A stretch of DNA of 64,000 bases from Enterococcaceae bacterium OF42-14pH9A. GTDB taxonomy: Bacteria > Bacillota > Bacilli > Lactobacillales > Enterococcaceae. The stretch spans positions 1 to 64,000 of the forward strand of contig JAQEYU010000003.1 in NCBI GenBank assembly GCA_027692465.1, written 5' to 3'. Each line of letters opens with the position of its first letter. Position 1 is the first letter of the stretch. A program made the position numbers and the translations under genes. Under the pieces are notes generated by a model, which made no database searches, was not told the DNA's origin, and saw only the letters and a program-made list of their open reading frames with translations. Positions 26,245 to 34,630 of this stretch are shown here, piece by piece.

Positions 26245-27158
26245 GTGTGCTGGTACTGGGCAGCTTGAATATGGATATCGTGATGGAAGTAGCCGAGATG
26301 CCGGCTGTCGGAGAGACGGTGCTGGGAGACAATGTCAGTTATTTTTTCGGCGGCAAAGGAGCCAATCAAGCGGTTGCCTGCCGCCGGATGGGTGAGCCGG
26401 TATCTTTAGTAGGAAAAGTTGGCAATGATACCTTTGGTGATAAGCTGATGATCCATATGAATATGGCAGACGTCGATATGAGTCAGGTTACATTGGAAGC
26501 GGCTGCCTTTACCGGGACTGCGGCGATTATGAAACTGCCGGAAGACAATGCTATCGTTGTCCTTCCAGGTGCTAACCAGCTTGTCGCCCCAGAAGATTTG
26601 AAAGATACGGTGCTGGAAAATTCTCGGGTACTGCTGGCGCAGCTGGAGATTCCGCCGGCAACAGTGGCCGATGCTCTCAAGCGGGGGCGGGAAAAAGGAC
26701 TGATCACTATTTTGAATCCGGCTCCGTACCATGAAAAAGTCCCTGAAATGCTGCCCTTTGTCGATTACGTGACTCCCAATGAAAGGGAATTTCGGCGCAT
26801 GACCCAGCCCGCAACAGATAAAGCTGCCTTTGATGTGGAAGCTGCGATGTTGGCCTGGTCAAAGGAACATGAGACTTGTCTGATCGTGACTCGTGGCAGC
26901 AAAGGCGTCTCTTATGTCAGCGAGGGGCAGGTCAAGACAGTAGCTGCTCCTAACGTAACTGTCAAAGATACGACAGGGGCCGGAGACACCTTCAACGGTA
27001 TTTTGGCGGCGGCCTTTGCCCAAGGAGAAAACTTGAGCAGTGCGGTATTGAAAGCTTCATTCGGCGCATCGCTGTCGGTTACCAAAATGGGTGCCCAAAG
27101 CGGGATGCCTTCAGCCAAGCAGCTGGCAGCTTTTATGGCAAAAAACGCAGCTGATTGA
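26241..27158 (+). CDS. rbsK: Ribokinase
   Basis: A 305-residue PfkB-family kinase that phosphorylates D-ribose with ATP. The N-terminal signature GGKGANQAVACRRMG and the C-terminal DTTGAGDTFNG (catalytic Asp and anion hole) are both present, and length is normal. It is coupled to the upstream acetyltransferase by a 4-bp overlap. No ribose transporter or repressor lies nearby, so another pentose or nucleoside-derived substrate is possible. Confidence 0.9.
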   Translation: MSVLVLGSLNMDIVMEVAEMPAVGETVLGDNVSYFFGGKGANQAVACRRMGEPVSLVGKVGNDTFGDKLMIHMNMADVDMSQVTLEAAAFTGTAAIMKLPEDNAIVVLPGANQLVAPEDLKDTVLENSRVLLAQLEIPPATVADALKRGREKGLITILNPAPYHEKVPEMLPFVDYVTPNEREFRRMTQPATDKAAFDVEAAMLAWSKEHETCLIVTRGSKGVSYVSEGQVKTVAAPNVTVKDTTGAGDTFNGILAAAFAQGENLSSAVLKASFGASLSVTKMGAQSGMPSAKQLAAFMAKNAAD

Positions 27159-27216
27159 TGGCGGAACCTGTAGTACGATACGTATCATGGGAGTTGCTTA
27201 ATTTCGAAATCAATAA

Positions 27217-27270
27217 AGAAAATCCCCTCAACGCTTCATTTTTTACACGAAGCAATGAGGGGATCTTTTT
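27217..27270. terminator. Bidirectional terminator between rbsK and mvaS
   Basis: A long stem (AATCCCCTCA...GCTTC with GAAGC..TGAGGGGATC) has A residues on the left and T residues on the right. It serves both converging genes. Confidence 0.88.
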
Positions 27271-27322
27271 TGACCGGCAGCTGCTGAAGCAAGATCAGTG
27301 GCTACGCAGGATTTTTACCAGG

Positions 27323-28474
27323 TCAAAGGCGGTATTTTCGAATCTGCTGCTGAACAGCTTCCAGGCGGAAACGGGTATTGTCGGGATCAGCAGCCAGATT
27401 GGTGTTGGTCAGCTGGGTGCTGAACATTTTCTCATATTCGGCGACTGTCAATCGGTTTCTCGCATCTAAGAGCAGCTCGTGTTCAGCTTTTCGGAGATGA
27501 TCAGCAAAACCTTCCTGCAGCGTCCCGGTAAAGAACTCGGCAACCGCACCTGAGCCGTAACTGAACAGACCCAACTGTGATCCTGCTGTCAGCTGCTGAC
27601 TGTTTTCAAGCAGTGAAATCAACCCCAGATAAAGTGAGCCGGTGTAGAGATTGCCGATTTTCCGACTGTAGCGGATGCTTTCTTCATAACGGGCCAGAAG
27701 CCGTTCTTGTTCTGCGGCGCTTTCAGAAGCAAGTCCTGCCAGCAGTGCTTTTTTACCCATTTTCGTATAAGGAATGTGAAAGCTCAGTGCTGCAAAGTCC
27801 GAAAAGCTCTTGTGATAGCGGCGACTAAATTCTTGCCAGACTTTTTGGAAGGACTCGATGTAAGTGGCGTTTGACAGGGGGCCATCCACCACCGGATACT
27901 CGACACCGGTGGGCCGCCAGAAGTCGTAAATATCTTGAGTCAGCGGGACACTTTCTTCGGAAAGTGCCAGAATCCGCGGTTGGGAACTGATTACCATTGC
28001 TACGGCGCCGGCGCCTTGTGTCGGTTCACCGCCGGAGTTCAATCCGTAACGAGCGATATCTGCTGCGATCACCAGAGCTTTGCGGTCCGGGTGGTGCAAG
28101 ACGTATTCTTTGGCAAATTGAAGACCGGCCGTTGCACTGTAACACGCTTCCTTTAATTCGATAGCGCGGGCGAAAGGTTGAATTCCCAACAAACCGTGGA
28201 GAATCACAGCTGAAGCTTTGGACTCATCGATACTTGATTCTGTGCCGACGATGACCAGATCAATCTTCTGCTTGTCTTCTTCACTGAGAATCGGCAGTGC
28301 GGCATTGGCTGCCAATGTGACGATGTCGTGGGAGACAGGGGAAACCGCCATTTGATCCTGACCGATCCCGATGGTGAATTTGTCGGGATCTACATCACGA
28401 GCGTGGGCCAGATCCTTCATGTCCAAGTAATAGGGGGGGGCAAAAAAGTTTATTTTATCGATACCTGCAGTCAT
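27323..28474 (-). CDS. mvaS: Hydroxymethylglutaryl-CoA synthase
   Basis: A 383-residue HMG-CoA synthase that condenses acetyl-CoA with acetoacetyl-CoA in the mevalonate pathway to isoprenoids. Catalytic residues E79, C111 (EACYSAT) and H233 (SFHIPYTK) fall at the numbers known for the Enterococcus faecalis enzyme. ATG at 28474 follows AGGAGG. It is divergent from mvaE, whose product supplies acetoacetyl-CoA and uses HMG-CoA, an arrangement known from Enterococcus. Confidence 0.98.
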   Translation of the reverse strand: MTAGIDKINFFAPPYYLDMKDLAHARDVDPDKFTIGIGQDQMAVSPVSHDIVTLAANAALPILSEEDKQKIDLVIVGTESSIDESKASAVILHGLLGIQPFARAIELKEACYSATAGLQFAKEYVLHHPDRKALVIAADIARYGLNSGGEPTQGAGAVAMVISSQPRILALSEESVPLTQDIYDFWRPTGVEYPVVDGPLSNATYIESFQKVWQEFSRRYHKSFSDFAALSFHIPYTKMGKKALLAGLASESAAEQERLLARYEESIRYSRKIGNLYTGSLYLGLISLLENSQQLTAGSQLGLFSYGSGAVAEFFTGTLQEGFADHLRKAEHELLLDARNRLTVAEYEKMFSTQLTNTNLAADPDNTRFRLEAVQQQIRKYRL

Positions 28475-28758
28475 TTTGGGCCTCCTGAATAGTTACAAAG
28501 GCAAAAGCAGCACTGTCTTTGTAGTTTGATATTTTATCAGATCCTGTTGCAGTGTGCCGTAAAAAGCCGGGCGGAATCCGCATTTTTGAAAAACAGCCGG
28601 AGTTTGTAAGTAACGCAAGGCTCATGTGACTGATAAGCCGGTAGTTGCGATGCAGATCAGATCAAATCGGCTCTTGCCCAAGTTTCACAAGACACACTGA
28701 AATCCTCTATTAAAGTAGCACAAAAACGACAGCTTGCGAAAGCAAAAAGTGATTATTT

Positions 28759-28776
28759 AAAGTTTGTTAAAACTTT
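28759..28776. promoter_or_regulatory. Palindrome in the mvaS-mvaE intergenic region
   Basis: AAAGTTT-GTTA-AAACTTT is a perfect 7-4-7 inverted repeat about 80 bp before mvaE, a plausible operator or small hairpin. A further degenerate end of the dispersed repeat (CAGCCGGAGTTTGTAAG) lies near 28590. Nothing else is recognised in this 382-bp gap. Confidence 0.4.
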
Positions 28777-28856
28777 TCCGGGGCCAAAGACCCGCTGAAG
28801 AAATGTTATTTGTTTTTATGAATAGAAATGTTATATTGCAAGGTGGAGGTGGCTTC

Positions 28857-31286
28857 ATGAAAGAAGTGGTCATTTTAGACGGATTGCGTACACCAATCGG
28901 TAAATACAAAGGGCAGTTGAAAGAATTTTCAGCTGTTCAATTAGGTACAAAGGTGACGCAAGCATTATTCAGTAAATACCCGCAGGTGAAAGCAGATATC
29001 AAACAAGTCTATTTCGGGAATGTCCTGCAGGCCGGCAATGGTCAAAATCCGGCCCGACAGATCGCATTGGCTGCCGGGCTGGATTACAGTGTACCGGCAG
29101 CGACGATCAACGAAGTGTGCGGCTCGGGAATGAAGGCAGTTTTGCTGGCTCGGCAAGCTATCTTGCTAGGGGAAGCAGAAGTCGTTTTGGCCGGCGGTAT
29201 CGAAAGTATGTCGAGAGCACCGCAGCTGGAACCTTTTGAGGCAGCGACAGGAGAATACGGGGCCCCCCTTTCCAGCATGATCATCGATGGCCTGACCGAT
29301 GCCCAAAGCGGCCGACATATGGGGCTGACTGCCGAGAACGTTGCAGAGACCTACCACATCAGCCGTGAGGAACAAGATACGTTTGCCGTCCGTTCCCAAG
29401 ATAAGGCGGCGGCTGCCAGAGCGGCCGGACTTTTTGCGCCGGAAATTGTCCCTGTTGCTTTGACGGAAGGGCTGATGACCGAAGATGAAGGGATCCGGCC
29501 GGGGTCAACGGTGGAAAAATTAGCTACCCTTAGAACAGCCTTTAAAAAAGACGGGACGGTAACTGCCGGCAACGCCTCAACGATCAATGACGGCGCAGCG
29601 GCCTTACTGATAGCCTCAAAGGAATATGCCGATCAAAACGGGCTTACTTATTTGGCTGTCATCAAAGAGGTGGCCGAAATCGGGATCGATCCGGCTTATA
29701 TGGGGATTGCACCGATTACTGCGATCCGAAACCTCTTGGCCAAAGCCGATATGGAAATAGCAGATATCGATCTGTTCGAAATCAACGAAGCCTTTGCTGC
29801 TTCTTCGATTGTGGTGGAGCGGGAATTGGCGATTCCTTCAGAAAAAGTCAACAGCTACGGCGGCGGAATCTCGCTGGGACATGCGATTGGAGCCACCGGT
29901 GCCAGGATCCTGACAACGTTGGGGCATCAGCTGCAGGCCCAGCAGAAACGCTACGGGATTGCTTCACTGTGTATCGGCGGCGGTTTGGGTCTGGCTGTAT
30001 TGCTGGAAACCGTTCCCCCAAAAGCAGACGCAAAAAAAAAACGCCGCCGCTTCTATGAGCTGACGACAGCGGAGCGGTTGACCGAGCTGAAAAAACAAGA
30101 AATCATTGATGAGGCGGGGGCAGCAGAACTGGCGCAGACCGCATTGGCTGAAGACATCGCTGATCATCTGATCGAAAACCGTATCAGTGAAGTGGAGATT
30201 CCCATGGGAGTTGTACCGGGTCTGATAGTTAACGGTCAGACTTACACGGTTCCGGTAGCTACCGAGGAACCTTCTGTCATCGCCGCCATGAGCAACGGCA
30301 GCAAAATCGCCGGCGAGATTACGGCATTTGCACCGGAGCGTCTGGCAAGAGGACAGATCGTTTTCCATCAAGTTAGCGATCAGGAAAAAATCGTTGTTTT
30401 CGCAGAATCTGCAAAAGAACAGCTTTTTGCTGTTGCCAAAGAAGCCTATCCATCGATTTATGCCCGTGGCGGCGGTTTGCGGGAGATTACGGTGCGCAAG
30501 ATCGACAGTGAATTCGTCACACTCGATTTTTTGGTGGACACCAAAGATGCGATGGGCGCCAATATCATAAATACGATCTTGGAAGCCTGCGCCGCTTTCT
30601 TGCGGGAAGGTTTGCCGGATGAAGCAATCCTGATGAGCATCCTTTCCAATCTGACCACTGAAGCATTGGTGACAGCACTTTGCCGTATTCCGGTGGAGAA
30701 ACTCAGTCGCAGCGGCAATGGTCGTGAGGTCGCCGAGCGCATTGCTGCTGCTTCTCGTTATGCTCAGGCTGATCCATATCGGGCAGCGACCCATAACAAA
30801 GGAATTATGAACGGTATCGACGGAATCCTGTTGGCCACCGGCAACGATACCCGGGCACAAGCAGCAGCCTGTCACGCTTTTGCAGTCAAAGAAGGCCGCT
30901 ATCGGGGCTTGAGCCATTGGAAAATAGAAGCTGATCAGCTGGTGGGAGAATTGACATTGCCTCTTTCAGTAGGGACAGTAGGAGGCGGGACCCGCGTCTT
31001 ACCTAAAGCACAGGCCGCTCTGAAAATATTGGGAGTGACTTCGGCCCAGGAATTGGCCATGGTGATTGCGGCCGGCGGTCTGGTCCAGAATTTGGCGGCA
31101 TTGCGGGCACTGGTTTCCGAAGGGATCCAGAAGGGACACATGGCGTTGCAGGCCCGCTCGCTCGCCCTGACTGTCGGTGCCAAAGAAGCGGAAATCCAAA
31201 TAATCAGCCGACTGCTGAAAAAAGAGCCGATCATGAATGAAGCCGCAGCGAGACGTTTATTGACGAAACTGCGCGACAACGGATAA
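28857..31286 (+). CDS. mvaE: Bifunctional acetyl-CoA acetyltransferase / HMG-CoA reductase
   Basis: An 809-residue fusion. The N-terminal thiolase (about 1-385) has the acyl-accepting C88 in NEVCGSGMK, the GHAIGATGARI histidine motif and the C-terminal cysteine in CIGGGLG. The C-terminal class II HMG-CoA reductase (about 400-809) has ENRISEVEIPMGVVPGL and the DAMGANIIN cofactor-binding motif. It makes acetoacetyl-CoA and reduces HMG-CoA to mevalonate. ATG at 28857 follows AAGGTGGAGG; earlier in-frame ATGs lack a site. The fusion is a hallmark of Enterococcus and a few relatives. Confidence 0.98.
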   Translation: MKEVVILDGLRTPIGKYKGQLKEFSAVQLGTKVTQALFSKYPQVKADIKQVYFGNVLQAGNGQNPARQIALAAGLDYSVPAATINEVCGSGMKAVLLARQAILLGEAEVVLAGGIESMSRAPQLEPFEAATGEYGAPLSSMIIDGLTDAQSGRHMGLTAENVAETYHISREEQDTFAVRSQDKAAAARAAGLFAPEIVPVALTEGLMTEDEGIRPGSTVEKLATLRTAFKKDGTVTAGNASTINDGAAALLIASKEYADQNGLTYLAVIKEVAEIGIDPAYMGIAPITAIRNLLAKADMEIADIDLFEINEAFAASSIVVERELAIPSEKVNSYGGGISLGHAIGATGARILTTLGHQLQAQQKRYGIASLCIGGGLGLAVLLETVPPKADAKKKRRRFYELTTAERLTELKKQEIIDEAGAAELAQTALAEDIADHLIENRISEVEIPMGVVPGLIVNGQTYTVPVATEEPSVIAAMSNGSKIAGEITAFAPERLARGQIVFHQVSDQEKIVVFAESAKEQLFAVAKEAYPSIYARGGGLREITVRKIDSEFVTLDFLVDTKDAMGANIINTILEACAAFLREGLPDEAILMSILSNLTTEALVTALCRIPVEKLSRSGNGREVAERIAAASRYAQADPYRAATHNKGIMNGIDGILLATGNDTRAQAAACHAFAVKEGRYRGLSHWKIEADQLVGELTLPLSVGTVGGGTRVLPKAQAALKILGVTSAQELAMVIAAGGLVQNLAALRALVSEGIQKGHMALQARSLALTVGAKEAEIQIISRLLKKEPIMNEAAARRLLTKLRDNG

Positions 31287-31296
31287 TTTTCATACG

Positions 31297-31345
31297 AAAA
31301 AGTCTACCTGACAGCAAGATGGTTTGCTGTCAGGTAGACTTTGTT
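31297..31345. terminator. Bidirectional terminator after mvaE
   Basis: A perfect 19-bp stem (31299-31317 with 31324-31342, arms AAAGTCTACCTGACAGCAA and its complement) has a 6-nt loop, with A residues before and T residues after it. Confidence 0.95.
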
Positions 31346-31392
31346 TAGTTTGCTTTATTACTGGACCAAAACAGTGGGATTCATACTCGGAT

Positions 31393-32142
31393 TCAACGCT
31401 CGCTAAGGGGTGTTTGTGCGAAGGCTTCAATAACCGGAATCACTTCGGTTTTCAGTTTGTATTTGCGCTCCAAAGCCTTTTCGATTGTGAATTCACCGAG
31501 ATTTTTTCGAGAAATTGTCGCCAATAAACGATCTTCTTTCGCGGTTTTTTCTTTCAACAGAATGTCTTCAGCCGTTTCTTCTACGAAAAATTTTGGAAAC
31601 TGTTCGACAGCGGCAGTGAAGGCAGTCAAAGACAGAGCAGCAATCGGAGTCGCAGGTCCTTCTGCTTTTTCTGCTTTAGCGACTGTTTTTTCAGAAGCCT
31701 CGCTGCTGTCTTCTTGAGCAGATACGTCGGCTTTTTCATCTTTTTGCACAGTAGCGGCCGGACTTTCCTCGGGTGTTTCAGAGATAGCTGCCGCTTGTGT
31801 TTCAGGAGCAGGCTTCGCCAGTGGCACGTACCAGTAATTGGCAATCTCATGGGTCAAGTTGGTGGCAAATTGATCCAGCAGACCTTTTTCCCGCTTTTGA
31901 ATCCGTTTCACGATGGTGGTGAAGCTTTGATCCACCGGCACGGTCAATTGTTTGTCGCGAGTGGTGGGTCCTTGATTTTCGATGAGCAGTTCATCAGTCT
32001 TCTTAGGATTAAGTTTGACCGAAATCTTCAGTCCATACAATTCATCAGCTTTTTTCTCCAAGTGTTGGAACAATTGTTGACGGGCATTTTCAAAAGAGGG
32101 GCGGAAAGCTTGCAACAGCTTTTCTTTTTGTTTTTTCTTCAT
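31393..32142 (-). CDS. Hypothetical protein with a low-complexity linker
   Basis: A 249-residue protein of unknown function. A basic N-terminal domain (about 1-115) is joined by an Ala/Glu/Pro/Ser-rich linker (about 115-170) to a C-terminal domain (about 170-249). It has no signal peptide or membrane segment. The AAAGGAG site before ATG at 32142 is strong, and the promoter and 190-nt leader upstream suggest a single-gene transcript ending at the 31297 terminator. I do not recognise the family. Confidence 0.8.
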   Translation of the reverse strand: MKKKQKEKLLQAFRPSFENARQQLFQHLEKKADELYGLKISVKLNPKKTDELLIENQGPTTRDKQLTVPVDQSFTTIVKRIQKREKGLLDQFATNLTHEIANYWYVPLAKPAPETQAAAISETPEESPAATVQKDEKADVSAQEDSSEASEKTVAKAEKAEGPATPIAALSLTAFTAAVEQFPKFFVEETAEDILLKEKTAKEDRLLATISRKNLGEFTIEKALERKYKLKTEVIPVIEAFAQTPLSER

Positions 32143-32340
32143 TGGTGAGGCTCCTTTTTGTTTGTGTTAGAGACAGTCGGATTCAGCTGTTCAGATTTGC
32201 CGGATGAAAAGGCATTGATAGAATGAACAAATGAAGGGGACTGTCCCGCGGTTGTCAGCCGAAAATCAGACGTACTGTTTTTTGGCGACAGCCTTTCCCG
32301 CAGTCTTTCGGATTGCGGAAAGCGAGTAAAATCCCATCTG

Positions 32341-32369
32341 ATTATAAAGAATAAATTGTTTTTTGAAAA
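32341..32369 (-). promoter_or_regulatory. Probable promoter of the linker-containing hypothetical gene
   Basis: On the minus strand a perfect TATAAT (32341-32346) lies 17 bp after TTTTCA (32364-32369), a weak -35 box. The resulting leader of about 190 nt carries a stable hairpin (CTTTCC.GCAGTC with GATTGCGGAAAG, 32293-32322). Confidence 0.5.
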
Positions 32370-32378
32370 GCTTTATGT

Positions 32379-32440
32379 AAAAAAAGTCTCCTCATCGGAA
32401 AGTTTTCAGCAAAGAAAGATCCGTTGAGGAGACTTTTTTA
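32379..32440 (-). terminator. Terminator of the aldo/keto reductase transcript
   Basis: The arms AAAAAGTCTCCTCA..CGGA and TCCG..TGAGGAGACTTTTT form a long stem with T residues on both strands. It lies about 80 bp downstream of the 84-residue gene. Confidence 0.85.
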
Positions 32441-32459
32441 TAGACGGAAACAGAGAGAG

Positions 32460-32520
32460 GTCTGACAGTTTTCATGGAATTCAGATTTTTTAGGACCTGT
32501 TCCGGCGGTTTTCAGACCGG
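32460..32520 (+). repeat. Short copy of the dispersed repeat
   Basis: GGAATTCAGATTTTTTAGGACCTGTTCC corresponds to the left part of the full element, followed directly by its inverse end CGGCGGTTTTCAGACC. The middle is deleted. Confidence 0.55.
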
Positions 32521-32522
32521 CC

Positions 32523-32777
32523 CTAAAGTGAGGAAAAGCCGGGAATCACGAGGATCAATTCTTTGTAAGGCGAAGTGGCAATCAAGCAGTCCCGCCAATG
32601 ATCATAATCGACGTTGGTTCCCAGATACTCGTGAACTTTTGCCAACACCTGCTCTTTTGTCCAACTGCGCGCAGGGAAGTGTTGGACCTTATTCGGGAAT
32701 ACCAGAAAAATAAAATCCTTATGAAAGGTCCGAGTGACATTGGCCGACAGGTTACCCAAGCGTTCGTCTATGTTCAT
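32523..32777 (-). CDS. Small hypothetical protein
   Basis: An 84-residue soluble protein that I do not recognise. It follows the aldo/keto reductase by ten bases in the same orientation, with AAGGCG as a modest ribosome binding site before ATG at 32777, so it is likely the second gene of that operon. The operon ends at the 32379-32440 terminator. Confidence 0.65.
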   Translation of the reverse strand: MNIDERLGNLSANVTRTFHKDFIFLVFPNKVQHFPARSWTKEQVLAKVHEYLGTNVDYDHWRDCLIATSPYKELILVIPGFSSL

Positions 32778-32787
32778 AGCTTACGCC

Positions 32788-33639
32788 TTAAAAGGTTGTT
32801 TGGTCCGGATCGCCGGCTTTTCCGACGACCCCATCCAGTGCGTCGATCTGTGCCATATCAGCAGCACTCAATTCAAAATTGAAGAGTTGGGCATTTTCCC
32901 GGATGCGGCTTGGGGTAACCGATTTCGGCAAAGGCAGAAAGCCGTGTTGCAAGGACCAGCGCAATGCGATTTGCGCAATCGTTTTGTCATGTTTGGCAGC
33001 CAATTCCTGCATTTCGGGAACAGCGAAAATCTTTCCGGTTCCCAGCGGGCTGTAGGCTTCCAGCCGTATGTTGTTTTCTTCGCAATAAGCAACGACTGCT
33101 TCCTGTTTTTCACCGGGGGCCAAAAAGATCTGATTCACCATTGGCAGAATCTTTGCAGTTTTTTTCAATTCTTCGATGTGGTGGGGACGGAAATTAGAGA
33201 CGCCGATTGCTTTGATTTTGCCTGCTTCATAGAGCTCTTCCATTGCCTTCCAGGATTGGGCATTTGCTTCTTGCCAATGATCTCTGAAGTCAACCGGATT
33301 CGGCCAATGGATCAAAAACAGATCCACATAGTCTGTCTGCAATTTTTCCAAAGATTCCGCAAAAGAAGACATGGTCAGGTCATAACTATGATTTTTGTTC
33401 CACAATTTAGTGGTCAAAAAGATCTCTTCTCTGGGAATACCGCTTTCCTTGATGGCCCGGCCGACCCCTTCTTCGTTTTTATAAGCTTGAGCAGTGTCGA
33501 TGTGCCGATAGCCTTCTTGCAATGCGGCTTTGACTGATGAGACAGCGACTTCGCCGTCCGGAGTCTGCCACGTGCCGAAACCCACGATAGGAATTTTAAT
33601 GCCGTTTGCCAAGGTGTAAGTTGAAGTCAATGATTGCAT
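32788..33639 (-). CDS. Aldo/keto reductase
   Basis: A 283-residue NADPH-dependent oxidoreductase with the catalytic tetrad D48, Y53, K78 and H111 and the family signatures GYRHIDTAQAY and the C-terminal LPKSVTPSRIREN NADPH-binding loop. It most resembles the 2,5-diketo-gluconate reductase/glyoxal reductase branch. The physiological substrate is not predictable. ATG at 33639 has a perfect AAAGGAGG site. It probably forms an operon with the 84-residue gene downstream. Confidence 0.92.
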   Translation of the reverse strand: MQSLTSTYTLANGIKIPIVGFGTWQTPDGEVAVSSVKAALQEGYRHIDTAQAYKNEEGVGRAIKESGIPREEIFLTTKLWNKNHSYDLTMSSFAESLEKLQTDYVDLFLIHWPNPVDFRDHWQEANAQSWKAMEELYEAGKIKAIGVSNFRPHHIEELKKTAKILPMVNQIFLAPGEKQEAVVAYCEENNIRLEAYSPLGTGKIFAVPEMQELAAKHDKTIAQIALRWSLQHGFLPLPKSVTPSRIRENAQLFNFELSAADMAQIDALDGVVGKAGDPDQTTF

Positions 33640-33789
33640 AGATTACTTCCTCCTTTTTCTAAGAAACGGGTACCAGGAGAAAACCGAATGTCTTTGCTTT
33701 CCGACAAGTCGCCGGGTAAACGTTCAGCCTGCCTCACTGGCATTTCCGCTTCCTGTTAATCCATACCAAGTGTATCGTAATCCCAACGA

Positions 33790-34335
33790 AAAAGCCTGAA
33801 TTTTGCATTCTTGACAAACACATCCTAGTGCTCTATCTGGACAGGAATCAAAACAATTTGTCCGAAGACTCCAGAGCCAGCTGGCATGCCAATCATCGTG
33901 GTGCACGGTCGGCTCCAACCTCAGCAAGCTGAGGTTTACGCCTAAATGTGTCAAACTCACTGTAAAGTTCGCTTCTGCAAACTTAACAGTGACTAGTTCC
34001 ACATTTCCCTTAAAGTGCACTACGATGCTGTCATGCGCTGTCTCTTCCGTCTTCTCCGCGGCTATATCCAGAAAAGTTTCAGAAGGCTCGGAGACTGACC
34101 CCGGCGTACAGATTTTACCGTTTGAATGGCTATCAGGCCCGTTACGCATACAGTTGCTTCTAAGCAGAGCCCGCTAAGAAGAACTTACAAACTACTGACA
34201 GTTCGGCGCTGATTTGAAAAATCAGTGGCGTTACTGTCAGTTTGAAGTCAATAGGCCCAAGACAATGAGAAATTTCCGCTGCCTTTCAAGCGGAATTTCT
34301 CGTTGGCTTCGGCCGGCGGCTGTACGCCGGGGGTC
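33790..34335. other. Hairpin-rich intergenic region, no gene recognised
   Basis: The 991-bp gap 33640-34630 has no credible gene. It holds a series of inverted repeats: AACCTCAGC/GCTGAGGTT (33917-33936); a compound hairpin at about 33943-34004 with outer arms AAATGTG/CACATTT and inner arms CACTGTAAAGTT/AACTTAACAGTG; ACTGACAGT/ACTGTCAGT enclosing CTGATTT/AAATCAG (34194-34241); GAGAAATTTCCGCT/AGCGGAATTTCTC (about 34267-34305); and CCGGCG/CGCCGG near 34312-34330. A phrase near 33830-33885 recurs in degenerate form at 17600-17665. It may be a structured RNA or decayed mobile DNA. Confidence 0.5.
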
Positions 34336-34630
34336 AGATCGGAGAGTCTTCTGAAACTTTTCGGCACTCGACCGATCATTTTAATTCCAGTCTGGATGAA
34401 ATACTAAAAGTCAAATCACTGTAAAAGACAGCAAAAGAGACTAAAATAGACTGTGTCTGAAAATACCGGCAAGTTTTATCATTCAGAGGAATTGCTGTTG
34501 GCAGGGAGGAGTTGGCTTTAGGCGGTTCACAAACGGCATTTTTGGTACAGCGTACATATGTCTGGCGCTTTTGTCTTCAGATATATAGAGACCCTGTGCA
34601 AGATACCGGCAAGGTCGAGGGGGGAGCTTC

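Noticed and set aside
31815..31830. TGGCAC sequence as a further sigma-54 promoter
   Set aside because: It lies inside a coding region and is not followed by TTGC at the right distance.
33724..34149. 141-codon frame on the minus strand
   Set aside because: It crosses several perfect inverted repeats, has no ribosome binding site, and its translation looks like random sequence.
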